A DNA stretch of 64,000 bases from Kibdelosporangium aridum. GTDB taxonomy: Bacteria; Actinomycetota; Actinomycetes; Mycobacteriales; Pseudonocardiaceae. The stretch is from contig NZ_FWXV01000002.1 of NCBI RefSeq assembly GCF_900176515.1, positions 1,674,001-1,738,000 of the forward strand, in the 5' to 3' direction. Within the stretch, counting starts at the first letter, position 1. Each line of letters starts with the position of its first letter. Below the pieces are notes generated by a model. The model ran no database searches, had not been told where the DNA came from, and saw nothing but the letters and a program-made list of their open reading frames with translations. A program made the position numbers and the translations under genes. Shown one piece after another: positions 34,449-42,533 of the stretch.

Positions 34449-35528
34449 CTATTCTCCAGCCGATTCGCCGGTCAACGATTCCTTTGGGCCGATTTCCAGG
34501 CCGGTGCGCAAAACTCCGGCGGCTTCGAACATCGCTTCTCGAAAACGAGTTCCAATAGCGAGTAAATTGGCGTAACCGTGGATCAGGTCAGCCTGCCTGG
34601 ACAACACGACGGGCACGCCGGCCTTCCGCAGCAGCTCGGCGTAGGCCTCGCCTTCGTCGCGCAGCGGGTCAAAGCCCGCCGTCGCGATGTACGCGGGCGG
34701 CAACCCGGACAAGTCGGGCGCCAGCGCCGGTGAGTAGCGCGGGTCCTGCTTGTCCTGCTCGACCGTGGCGTAGTGGCCCATGAACCAGTCCATGTCGTCC
34801 TTGGTCAGGAAGAAGCCCTGGGCGAACAGCTCCTTCGACCTGGTCTGCTTCGTCGCGTCCGCCGACGGGTAGAGCAACAGCTGGAACGCCGGCTTCGGGC
34901 CGCCCTCGCGCGTGGTCACCTGCGAGACGACGGTCGCGAGGTTGCCACCCGCGCTGTCGCCGCCGACTGCGATCGCCGTCGGGTCTGCGCCCAGATCCGC
35001 CGCGTTGGCGTACGCGTACTTGAATGCGGCGATTGCATCCTCGACTCCGTTGGGGAACGGATGCTCGGGCGCCAGCCGGTAGTCCACCGACAGCACCCGC
35101 ACTCGTGCGTGCTTCGCCAGGAACCGGCACGTGTTGTCGTGTGTCTCGATGCTGCCGATCACGAACCCGCCGCCGTGGAAGTACACCAGCAGCGGAGAGC
35201 CCTCGGGCAGCTCATCGGGTGTGTAGAGGCGTGCGGGGATCGACCCGTTGATCGTCAGGTCCCGCGTGGCCACGGGCTGGATCGGCTCCCCGGCGGCGAT
35301 CTGGGCTCCCGCGAGCAGATCGTGGCGAGCTTTCGCCGGGGTGCCGCTGGACAGCGGCGGGAGTTTGGACATCTCGCGCGCACGCAGGAACAACTGCGCG
35401 TCCAGCGCCAGTTCCTGGTTATCGAGGCGAATCGGTCGTCCAGCGATCAACCTGCGCATACGGCGCGGCAGGCCATAAAGGGCACGAAGCGCGGCGCCCT
35501 GCAGAGCGATGGTCGAGAGCGGCATCAC
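34449..35528 (-). CDS. Alpha/beta hydrolase, hormone-sensitive-lipase-like esterase
   Basis: A 359-residue protein. The oxyanion-hole motif H-G-G-G-F-V-I-G-S lies near residue 135, and the nucleophile elbow G-D-S-A-G-G-N near 205. The catalytic Asp is probably in A-G-F-D-P-L-R-D-E and the His in D-L-I-H-G-Y. These are the marks of family IV (HSL) esterases, which cleave short-chain esters. The start may be ATG at 35525 rather than the GTG at 35528. No signal peptide. Confidence 0.9.
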   Translation of the reverse strand: MMPLSTIALQGAALRALYGLPRRMRRLIAGRPIRLDNQELALDAQLFLRAREMSKLPPLSSGTPAKARHDLLAGAQIAAGEPIQPVATRDLTINGSIPARLYTPDELPEGSPLLVYFHGGGFVIGSIETHDNTCRFLAKHARVRVLSVDYRLAPEHPFPNGVEDAIAAFKYAYANAADLGADPTAIAVGGDSAGGNLATVVSQVTTREGGPKPAFQLLLYPSADATKQTRSKELFAQGFFLTKDDMDWFMGHYATVEQDKQDPRYSPALAPDLSGLPPAYIATAGFDPLRDEGEAYAELLRKAGVPVVLSRQADLIHGYANLLAIGTRFREAMFEAAGVLRTGLEIGPKESLTGESAGE

Positions 35529-35599
35529 TCGATCCTACTGTCGGTAAGTTCATTCGCGGGTCTGGAACTCAACCGGGCTTGAAGTCCTAAGCTCGATTC

Positions 35600-36154
35600 G
35601 TGGCCATACATGTGGTGGGAGTCGGTGGTTCCCTACGAGAGAACTCGCAGTCCGAGCGGGCCTTGCGGGTCGCGTTGGCCGGTGCGGAGGAGCTGGGCGC
35701 CAAGACCACGGTGATCACCGGTGAGGACCTGGTGCTGCCGTTCTACGACCCGGCCGTCCCGGAACGCTCCGCCGCGGCGCGCAGACTCGTCGAGTACCTC
35801 CGCGAAGCCGACGGCGTCGTGCTCGTCTCACCCGGCTACCACGGCACCATCTCGGGGTTGATCAAGAACGCACTGGACTACATCGAAGACCTGCGTGACG
35901 ACTCCCGCGTGTACCTCGACGGCCGCGCGGTCGGCTGCGTCGCGACGGCGCAAGGCTGGCAGGCCGCTGTTACAACCCTCACATCGCTGCGGTCGATCGT
36001 GCATGCCCTGCGTGGCTGGCCGACACCGCTCGGCGCCGCGATCAATTCGGCCGAAGTGCGCTTCGACGGCGCGGGCGAGACTTCCAGCGAGTCCGTGGCC
36101 ACCACGCTGCGCACGATCGGACGGCAAGTAGTGGAGTTCGCCCAGAGTCGCTGA
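35600..36154 (+). CDS. NADPH-dependent FMN reductase-family protein
   Basis: A protein of 184 residues starting GTG-GCC (M-A-I-H-V-V-G-V-G-G-S-L-R). A flavodoxin-like fold is indicated by G-S-L-R-E-N-S (phosphate-binding loop) and S-P-G-Y-H-G-T-I-S-G-L-I-K-N-A-L-D-Y (the conserved P-x-Y-x-G-x-x-S-x-x-L-K-N-x-L-D). It reduces FMN or quinones with NAD(P)H. It leads a small set of oxidative-stress genes on the plus strand (OsmC/Ohr, Dps). Confidence 0.9.
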   Translation: MAIHVVGVGGSLRENSQSERALRVALAGAEELGAKTTVITGEDLVLPFYDPAVPERSAAARRLVEYLREADGVVLVSPGYHGTISGLIKNALDYIEDLRDDSRVYLDGRAVGCVATAQGWQAAVTTLTSLRSIVHALRGWPTPLGAAINSAEVRFDGAGETSSESVATTLRTIGRQVVEFAQSR

Positions 36155-36206
36155 CGCGTAGCGTTGGCGGCGTTCACCGACTTCACATCAGAGATGAGGC
36201 AATCGC

Positions 36207-36632
36207 ATGGTGCAGGCGCTGTACACAGCCGAGGCAACGTCCAAGGGGGACGGTCGCAACGGTGAGGTCGTCTCGTCCGACGGCGTGATCGACGAGAAGC
36301 TGGCGACGCCGAAGGAGATGGGCGGACCCGGCGGCTCGCACACCAACCCGGAGCAGCTGTTCGCGGCGGGCTACTCGGCCTGCTTCCACAGCGCGCTGCG
36401 CCTGGTCGCCCGGCAGGCCAAGATCGACGTCCCGGAGACGAATGTGACCGCGGCCGTGACGCTGAACAAGGACGACAGCGGCCGGTTTGTGCTCTCCGTC
36501 ACGCTGACCGCGCACCTTCCCGGCCTTGAGCAGGGACAAGCCGACCAGCTCGTGGCACAGGCGCACCAGGTCTGCCCGTACTCCCACGCCACTCGCGGAA
36601 ATATCGAAGTCACTGTTATCGCCACGGTTTGA
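36207..36632 (+). CDS. OsmC/Ohr-family peroxiredoxin
   Basis: A 141-residue protein of the organic hydroperoxide resistance family. The two redox cysteines are visible: G-Y-S-A-C-F-H-S-A-L near residue 57 and Q-V-C-P-Y-S near 125. The conserved early motif is P-G-G-S-H-T-N-P-E-Q-L-F-A-A-G. It reduces organic peroxides with dihydrolipoamide or similar thiols as the usual reductant. No OhrR-type regulator is adjacent. Confidence 0.94.
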   Translation: MVQALYTAEATSKGDGRNGEVVSSDGVIDEKLATPKEMGGPGGSHTNPEQLFAAGYSACFHSALRLVARQAKIDVPETNVTAAVTLNKDDSGRFVLSVTLTAHLPGLEQGQADQLVAQAHQVCPYSHATRGNIEVTVIATV

Positions 36633-36677
36633 CGCCATAGGCACCGGGTAGGTCTTCTGGTGAGGAGGCGATGTGCA

Positions 36678-37154
36678 GTGAGCAAGTCACCGATCACCAG
36701 TCCGCTGCCGGAGGCGGACAAGAAGACCACCGGTGCCATTCTTCAAGCGACCCTCGTCGACCTGATCGACCTTTCGCTGGTCGCCAAGCAGGCGCACTGG
36801 AACGTGGTCGGCAAGAACTTCCGCAGTGCCCACTTGCAACTGGACGAACTGGTCTCGACCGCACGCACGTACGTCGACGAGGTCGCCGAGCGTGCCAACG
36901 CGATCGGCGTCTCTCCCAACGGCAAAGCCAAGACGGTCGTGGAAAGCTCCGGGATTCCCGACTACCCCGATGGCTGGCTTTCCGACGACCAGACAGTCAA
37001 GGCGATCGTCAGCACCCTGGAGGCGTTGATCAAACGCCTGCGGGCCCGGATCGACGAGACCGACAAGGCCGATCTGGTCACCCAGGACCTGTTGATCGAC
37101 ATCGCCAAGGACCTCGAGCAGGCCCACTGGATGTGGCAGGCCCAGTTGGCCTAG
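36678..37154 (+). CDS. dps: Dps-family DNA-binding ferritin
   Basis: A protein of 158 residues from the GTG at 36678, preceded by GAGGAGG. The ferroxidase site of Dps is visible as K-Q-A-H-W-N-V-V-G with H-x-x-L-D-E-L downstream, and the second half has D-L-E-Q-A-H-W-M-W. Dps dodecamers oxidise iron with peroxide and coat DNA. It follows the Ohr gene by 45 bases and is ended by a strong hairpin. Confidence 0.94.
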   Translation: MSKSPITSPLPEADKKTTGAILQATLVDLIDLSLVAKQAHWNVVGKNFRSAHLQLDELVSTARTYVDEVAERANAIGVSPNGKAKTVVESSGIPDYPDGWLSDDQTVKAIVSTLEALIKRLRARIDETDKADLVTQDLLIDIAKDLEQAHWMWQAQLA

Positions 37155-37167
37155 CTCAACCGGAAAA

Positions 37168-37214
37168 GCTGCCCCGCGTGCGTATCTGGCAGGGAGGTAC
37201 GTACGTGGGGCAGC
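37168..37214. terminator. Hairpin between dps and the S9 peptidase gene
   Basis: GCTGCCCCGCGTGCGTA pairs with TACGTACGTGGGGCAGC (one bulge). It separates convergent genes. Confidence 0.8.
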
Positions 37215-37227
37215 ATCCTGTCTGCCG

Positions 37228-39069
37228 TTACTTCTTGATGCCGAGCATCCGCATGACGAAGTGCACCTCGATACCGACCTGCTTGATCATCTCCGCGACC
37301 ACGAGCGAACCGTGCCCGGCGTCGTACCGGAACTCCTCGTACTTGGCGCCGCGCTCGGCGAGCCGGTCGAGGTAGTTGTCGATCTGCCGGATCGGGCAGC
37401 GCGGGTCGTTCTCGCCTGCCCAGATCAGAATCGGGGCACGCACCTGGTCGACGTACGTCATCGGTGAGCATTCCCGGTACAGGTCAGGCAGTTCCTCCGG
37501 CGAGCCGCCGAACAACGCGCGGTCGAACGCGCGCAACGGCTCCATCTCGTCCTCGTACGCCGCGAAGTAGTCGGCAACGGGCACGCCACCGACGGCCGCC
37601 GCCCACTTGTCCGGCTGGATGCCCGCGGCGAGCAGGCTCAGGTATCCACCCCAGGAAGCGCCTGCCACCACACACTTTTCCGGATCGGCGAGGCCCGTGC
37701 TGACCGCCCACTTGTGCACGGCCGCGACATCCTCGAGCTCGGTCAGGCCAGGACGGCCTTCGATCGCGTCCCGCCACGCGGAGCCGTAGCCCGTCGAGCC
37801 GCGGTAGTTCACGTGCACAACGGCGAAGCCTGCGTCGATCCACGCCGCCCGATAGGCGGAAAACCTGTCCTCGTCGGCGGAATGCGGGCCACCGTGCAGA
37901 CTGAAGACCGTGGGCAACGGGCCATCCGGGGCATCAAGGGGACGCGCGATGAGCGCGTGCACCTCGCCGCCTTCGCTTGGCACAAAGGCATCCGTGAGGT
38001 TGACCGATCCCGGAGCCCTGTCGCCTGGCGGCGTCAACAGGACCCGATCGGTGCCGTCCACGTGCAACGCCCGGATCACCGACGGCTCGGCCGCGGACGA
38101 CCACGAGTACTCGATCGTCCCGTCCGGCCGTACGCCCGCCGAACCGACCGTCCCAGCCGGAGTGTCCAGAAGGGACAGAGAGTCGGTCTCGATCTCGTAG
38201 CGGTGCAGTGTGTTGCGCGCCTGATGCGTGTGGACGACGAGAAGTGAGCGGCCGTCCGGGTACCACGTCGCGGTCAGCTCGCCGGGCAGGTCGAGGCTGA
38301 TCTCGGTCTCGGTGTCCGCGGCGACGTCCCAGATCAGCAGCTCCTCGCGACCGTGCCGCTCGTGCAGGACGAGCAGGCGCGAGTCGCCTTCGACCGGGCT
38401 GAAGCCGATGGCGTCGAGGCCTTTGCCCTTGCCGTCCCACTTCTCGGAGACGGTCGTACCGGTCGTGGTGACCACCCGGAGAGCCGGATGCCGGTTGTCG
38501 CCGTGCTCCGAATGCGAGATGACCAGGTACTGCTCGTCGCGCGACAGCCCGGACACCCCGGCGTCGTTCTCGTTGACGTAGATGACCTGGCCAGGCTGAC
38601 CGTCTTGGGAGACAACGATTGTGGTGCCGTCGTCGGTGGAGATCCCGATCGACGAGATGGACCGGCCGATCTCCACGCCTGCGGGATAACCACGGGGAAC
38701 CTCGGCGATCGCGGGCTGTGGCTCCTGGTCGATCGGGCGCCCGGCGAACGGCTCGGCCACCCAGTTGCCGAACTCGTCGCCGTCGGTGTCCGCGAACCAC
38801 CAGATGTGCTCGCCGTCCGGGCTGATGGTGGAGTTGTACGTGCCGTTGGGGCGGTCGGTCACCTGTCGGTGGTTGCCCGTCAGCCGGTCCCACGCGTATG
38901 TCTCCCACACCCCGCTGGCGTTGGAGGTGTACACATTGCGGTCGGGCGCGTCACGGGCCCATTCGGGAAGGCTTACTCGGGCGGCCCGAAATCTAGCCCG
39001 CCACCGCGCGTCCGCGTCCGCGTCGGTGAACAGGTGCTCGGGCTCCTCTGCTGCGGGATGCTTCGTCAC
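37228..39069 (-). CDS. Prolyl oligopeptidase-family serine peptidase (S9)
   Basis: A 613-residue cytosolic protein. The N-terminal two thirds is a beta-propeller (repeated D-G-x-x-x-x-W/V-x-x units). The catalytic alpha/beta hydrolase domain begins near residue 360 with S-L-H-G-G-P-H-S. The nucleophile elbow is G-A-S-W-G-G-Y, the Asp is in G-E-N-D-P-R-C-P and the His in D-A-G-H-G. Such enzymes cleave short peptides after proline or act as acylaminoacyl peptidases. Confidence 0.93.
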   Translation of the reverse strand: MTKHPAAEEPEHLFTDADADARWRARFRAARVSLPEWARDAPDRNVYTSNASGVWETYAWDRLTGNHRQVTDRPNGTYNSTISPDGEHIWWFADTDGDEFGNWVAEPFAGRPIDQEPQPAIAEVPRGYPAGVEIGRSISSIGISTDDGTTIVVSQDGQPGQVIYVNENDAGVSGLSRDEQYLVISHSEHGDNRHPALRVVTTTGTTVSEKWDGKGKGLDAIGFSPVEGDSRLLVLHERHGREELLIWDVAADTETEISLDLPGELTATWYPDGRSLLVVHTHQARNTLHRYEIETDSLSLLDTPAGTVGSAGVRPDGTIEYSWSSAAEPSVIRALHVDGTDRVLLTPPGDRAPGSVNLTDAFVPSEGGEVHALIARPLDAPDGPLPTVFSLHGGPHSADEDRFSAYRAAWIDAGFAVVHVNYRGSTGYGSAWRDAIEGRPGLTELEDVAAVHKWAVSTGLADPEKCVVAGASWGGYLSLLAAGIQPDKWAAAVGGVPVADYFAAYEDEMEPLRAFDRALFGGSPEELPDLYRECSPMTYVDQVRAPILIWAGENDPRCPIRQIDNYLDRLAERGAKYEEFRYDAGHGSLVVAEMIKQVGIEVHFVMRMLGIKK

Positions 39070-39134
39070 AGGTCCGATCCTGCCTCATCCCACTGAAGAT
39101 TTTGTTGACACGCCAAATCAATGACCGGCGGTAG

Positions 39135-39374
39135 TCACCCGATGCGTCCACTCGGCGGAAGCTCCTCGGCAAGGATCTGATCAACCTTGCGCGCCGCGGC
39201 CCGGAACGCCCGGACAACCCGTGCGATCACGACCATGGCGCCCGCGACGATCAGGACAATCCAAAAAGGAACAAGAAACCCAAGGAAGACAAGGAAACCG
39301 ACGAATGCGGAGACGGTGGCAAGGCGAGCGGCATGCAGCCGCAAGCGGGGGTCAAGCGTGGAAAGGCTGCTCAT
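39135..39374 (-). CDS. Small two-helix membrane protein
   Basis: About 79 residues from the ATG at 39374 (AAGGA nine bases upstream). One long hydrophobic region (F-V-G-F-L-V-F-L-G-F-L-V-P-F-W-I-V-L) can form two short helices, followed by a basic helix R-A-F-R-A-A-A-R-K-V. Function unknown. A longer frame to 39431 lacks a ribosome binding site. Confidence 0.6.
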   Translation of the reverse strand: MSSLSTLDPRLRLHAARLATVSAFVGFLVFLGFLVPFWIVLIVAGAMVVIARVVRAFRAAARKVDQILAEELPPSGRIG

Positions 39375-39784
39375 GATGGGTCCTTCCACCCGCAGAGCGT
39401 CCCGAGTTGAACACTCAAGCTCTACTCGCACTGATCAAGCTCCCTGTTACCCACCGTGAGTTGAACCCTAAACATTCGGCCGATCGGATGGCAACCAGCC
39501 AAACCTTGGTGACTTCCAGTCGTCCGGCTGAGGACTAAAGACCCTGTCGTGGCGTCAGGCGTGAGTGGGGAACGGTCCGACAGGCCCCGCAGAGATATCT
39601 ATTTGTTCGCCTCGCAACGAAATGGCCGGTTTGGATGAGGATCACGCGTCGCTTCGCTTGACAGGGGGCAAGGTCCTCATTTGGACATCGCCTGCTGATC
39701 TGCGGGTTCATCGGGTCGAAGGGCGGTGAGGCAACCCGTTGTGACTTGACGCTGCGGCCGGGGCAGTCCGATAGATTACGGGTC
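39375..39784. other. Gene-free stretch before the SLATT-like gene
   Basis: No supported gene in about 410 bases. Composition is more A/T-rich than the chromosome around it. TTGACG at 39746-39751 and TAGATT at 39772-39777 are a possible promoter with a slightly long spacer, giving an almost leaderless transcript for the next gene. A minus-strand frame at 39535-39786 looks non-coding. Confidence 0.5.
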
Positions 39785-40594
39785 ATGAGTGCTACGAATG
39801 CCTCCGCTAGCCGTCCGGCTGAATCGGATGATCAGGTTCTGGAGCTTCGCGAGCAGATTCGTCGAAAGAAACTCGGCCTTACGGTAATGCGAGCAATTCC
39901 TGGTGGTCTCGTCTTGCTTCTGGCTGTCTTTGTGGTCTTGGCAATTGTAACCGGTGTGCGTGGGTTCTCGTCGGGTGCGGTGCTCGTCGGGTCGATGCTG
40001 TTGATGTCAGGATTGCTCATCGGCCCGGAGTACTATACCGAGAAGGATGCGCTTCTGGCGCTGACGTCGAAGCTTCGAAGGCGGATGGCTCATCTTGCCC
40101 GGACTTCTTCACGAGAACAAGGCGTCGGGGCTCAGCGGTTCGCATATCGAGCAATGATTCCTGACCAGATAGAGGCCTACCGGCTGGGTGCGAGAAAGCT
40201 TCGTCGTACTCACAATTTTCTGCAGAGTGTTGTGATCGTGGGGTCGATCAGTGCTTCTGCGCTTGTCGCTTTTTCTGTGGAGTCTGGGTTGATGCGGGTC
40301 GCTGCGGTTGTGAACACCTTGCTCGTGGGGCTTGCTGCAACTGTGTCGACTTATTTCAAATTCAAGGAGCGCAGCCTTAATCACCAAGCTTTCGCCGACA
40401 CGTTGGAAACCGAGCTTCGCGCCGCCGAACTGCGCATAGGCGACTATGTCGGTAAGTCGGACGATGCCGTACTTGAGCAACTCATCGCGCGTGTGGAATC
40501 GGCGCGGGCTGAACACAACCTTCTGGAAAGGCAGTTGGATCAAGCTTCAGAAGTAACGTTGCCAACACTCCCGGAGGGCGGCTCTGAACGCTGA
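39785..40594 (+). CDS. SLATT/DUF4231-like two-TM protein
   Basis: About 269 residues from the ATG at 39785. Two pairs of hydrophobic helices lie at about 35-80 and 150-190. The second pair is followed by F-K-F-K-E-R-S-L-N-H-Q-A-F-A-D-T-L-E-T-E-L, resembling the conserved post-TM helix of SLATT/DUF4231 proteins. The ends are charged, coiled-coil-like helices. SLATT proteins are proposed pore-forming effectors of nucleotide-activated immunity. Codon third positions contain many A/T bases, unlike the neighbours, suggesting transfer. No nucleotidyltransferase partner is adjacent. Confidence 0.6.
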   Translation: MSATNASASRPAESDDQVLELREQIRRKKLGLTVMRAIPGGLVLLLAVFVVLAIVTGVRGFSSGAVLVGSMLLMSGLLIGPEYYTEKDALLALTSKLRRRMAHLARTSSREQGVGAQRFAYRAMIPDQIEAYRLGARKLRRTHNFLQSVVIVGSISASALVAFSVESGLMRVAAVVNTLLVGLAATVSTYFKFKERSLNHQAFADTLETELRAAELRIGDYVGKSDDAVLEQLIARVESARAEHNLLERQLDQASEVTLPTLPEGGSER

Positions 40595-40631
40595 TGGTTG
40601 GAAAGGATGATTGACGTGCCGGCTCTCCAGC

Positions 40632-40712
40632 GTGGTGGAGTTCCTCGACGCGATCGGGCGGCTGACCGAGGCCTTACGCGTCGAGCACATGGCGTCCGGC
40701 TGGCGTGACTGA
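40632..40712 (+). pseudogene. Possible gene fragment after the SLATT-like gene
   Basis: A 26-codon frame (V-V-E-F-L-D-A-I-G-R-L-T-E-A-L-R-V-E-H) with high G/C third positions, unlike the gene before it. It looks like the tail of a helical protein and has no ribosome binding site. Weak evidence. Confidence 0.25.
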
Positions 40713-40729
40713 TATGCCGACCGCTGTAT

Positions 40730-40776
40730 GAATAGGCATCGGTGGTAGCGCCGACAGTCGGAATCCAGGCCTATTC
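40730..40776. terminator. Hairpin between convergent genes
   Basis: GAATAGGC and GCCTATTC form the outer stem, with further pairing in CGCCGAC/GTCGG inside. Confidence 0.5.
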
Positions 40777-40806
40777 GTCAGCGCTGTTCTAGACGGACAG
40801 CGCCGG

Positions 40807-41283
40807 TCAGTTCGCCTGGCTGAGGCGCGCCTTCACCGCGGCGGCGACCCGGCCGCCCTCGGCCCGACCGGCGACCTTGGCGTTGGCGGCCTTCATGACC
40901 TGCCCCATCTGCTTCTGGGTCGGCGCGCCGCCGGTCTGCTCGGCAACCTCGGCCACGGCCTGGCCGACGAGATCAGCGAGCTCGTCGTCGGACAGCTGAG
41001 CGGGCAGGTACTCGGCGATCACGTCAGCCTCCGCGCGCTCGGCGGCAGCCTGGTCGGCGCGGCCCGCGGACTCGAAGGCCTCGGCGGCTTCCTTGCGCTT
41101 CTTCGCCTCACGAGTGAGCACGCGCTGGACTTCCTCGTCGGTGAGCTCCCGTGCCTCCTTGCCCGAGACCTCCTCGGTGCTCACCGCGGCGAGCACCATG
41201 CGCAGGGTGCCCAGCCGGGCGGTGTCCTTGGCCTTCAGGGCGACGACCAGGTCCGACTTCAACTTGTCCTTGAGCTCCGCCAT
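40807..41283 (-). CDS. YqeY/GatB-like domain protein
   Basis: A protein of 158 residues from the ATG at 41283. It matches YqeY: D-L-V-V-A-L-K-A-K-D at the start, L-G-T-L-R-M-V-L-A-A, L-T-R-E-A-K-K-R-K-E-A-A-E-A-F, and the C-terminal Q-K-Q-M-G-Q-V-M-K-A tail related to the end domain of GatB. It may act near tRNA or amidotransferase biology; the role is not well known. It is divergent from the metallophosphoesterase gene, a common actinobacterial pairing. Confidence 0.93.
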   Translation of the reverse strand: MAELKDKLKSDLVVALKAKDTARLGTLRMVLAAVSTEEVSGKEARELTDEEVQRVLTREAKKRKEAAEAFESAGRADQAAAERAEADVIAEYLPAQLSDDELADLVGQAVAEVAEQTGGAPTQKQMGQVMKAANAKVAGRAEGGRVAAAVKARLSQAN

Positions 41284-41359
41284 AACACGAACGTTACCGC
41301 CGCCTTCCAACATGGCGGCGGCTGCCACGGCGAGTGCGAGCCGCCGTACTCTCGAAGGT

Positions 41360-42310
41360 GTGAGTACGTGGGCCCGAATCGCTATGGCAACGACAGCAGC
41401 AGGTGCGGCGACCGTCGCGTACGCGGCAGGAATCGAACGACGACGCTGGACACTGCGCCAAGCCACCCTTCCCGTCCTCGGTGAAGGCGCAAGGCCACTG
41501 CGGATCCTGCACATCTCGGACATCCACATGCTGCCCGGGCAGCGGTCGAAGCAGCGCTGGATCGCGGCCCTCGACGCACTCGAACCAGACCTGGTCGTCA
41601 ACACCGGCGACAACCTCGCGCACAAGCAGGCAGTACCCGCGGTCGTACGCGCCCTCGGCCCCCTGATGCACAGGCCAGGAATCTTCATCTTCGGCAGCAA
41701 CGACTACTACGCGCCGAAACCGAAAAACCCAGTCCGCTACCTGTTGCCCAGCGCGAAGAAGAAGCGCATCCACGGCATCAAACTCCCCTGGCGCGACCTG
41801 CGCGCCGCCATGATCGAACGCGGCTGGCACGACCTGACCCACGTCCGCAAGATCGTCAGCGTCGACGGCCGCAACATCGCCGTCGCCGGCGTGGACGACC
41901 CACACCTGCGCCGCGACCGCTACCAACAAATCGCAGGCCGCCCAGACCCCACAGCAGCGCTCAGGCTGGGCATCACCCACTCACCCGAACCACGGGTCCT
42001 CGACGCCTTCGCCAACGACGGCTACGACCTGGTCCTCGCGGGCCACACCCACGGCGGCCAACTCCGCATCCCCGGCTACGGCGCACTGGTGACGAACTGT
42101 GATCTCGATCGCTCCCGCGCCCGCGGCGCCTCCCGCTGGGGCAGCCACATGTGGCTGCACGTCTCAGCCGGACTCGGCACATCCCCATACGCCCCAGTGC
42201 GATTCGCCTGCCCGCCGGAAGCCAGCCTGCTGACCCTCGTACCCAGGACGAACGGCGGAGAAGCAGCAAAACCCAATACCCGTTTCGGGGCCCGGGCAGA
42301 CGTCCGCTAG
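41360..42310 (+). CDS. Membrane-anchored metallophosphoesterase
   Basis: About 316 residues from the GTG at 41360. TACTCT at 41347-41352 and the lack of a ribosome binding site suggest leaderless translation. An N-terminal hydrophobic segment is at about 8-25. Metal-binding motifs are I-S-D-I-H (D-x-H), N-T-G-D-N (G-D-N/H), S-N-D (N-H/D) and A-G-H-T-H-G-G (G-H-x-H). YkuE-like enzymes of this family act on membrane lipids or cyclic nucleotides. The gene ends 21 bases before tRNA-Pro. Confidence 0.92.
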   Translation: MSTWARIAMATTAAGAATVAYAAGIERRRWTLRQATLPVLGEGARPLRILHISDIHMLPGQRSKQRWIAALDALEPDLVVNTGDNLAHKQAVPAVVRALGPLMHRPGIFIFGSNDYYAPKPKNPVRYLLPSAKKKRIHGIKLPWRDLRAAMIERGWHDLTHVRKIVSVDGRNIAVAGVDDPHLRRDRYQQIAGRPDPTAALRLGITHSPEPRVLDAFANDGYDLVLAGHTHGGQLRIPGYGALVTNCDLDRSRARGASRWGSHMWLHVSAGLGTSPYAPVRFACPPEASLLTLVPRTNGGEAAKPNTRFGARADVR

Positions 42311-42331
42311 AGTATCCCCTGCAAGACAAGC

Positions 42332-42405
<74 letters not shown>

Positions 42406-42422
42406 CACCGGTAAGCCCAGGT

Positions 42423-42457
42423 CAGGGTGGGTCTCAAGTAGATTGAGACCCACCCTG
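42423..42457 (+). terminator. Hairpin terminator after tRNA-Pro
   Basis: CAGGGTGGGTCTCAA pairs with TTGAGACCCACCCTG perfectly around GTAGA, followed by ATTTGCATTT. Confidence 0.85.
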
Positions 42458-42533
42458 ATTTGCATTTCCGGCCGCTGTTGGGAGAAATCGGGGAGACGAT
42501 CTTGGATTTCAGGGCGTCTTCTGGTCCGTCAGG

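Noticed and set aside
39535..39786. Minus-strand 83-codon frame upstream of the SLATT-like gene
   Set aside because: No ribosome binding site, no coding bias, overlaps the promoter of the next gene.
40807..41700. N-terminally extended YqeY-like protein (297 codons)
   Set aside because: The extension is antisense to the metallophosphoesterase gene; the family starts at the ATG at 41283.
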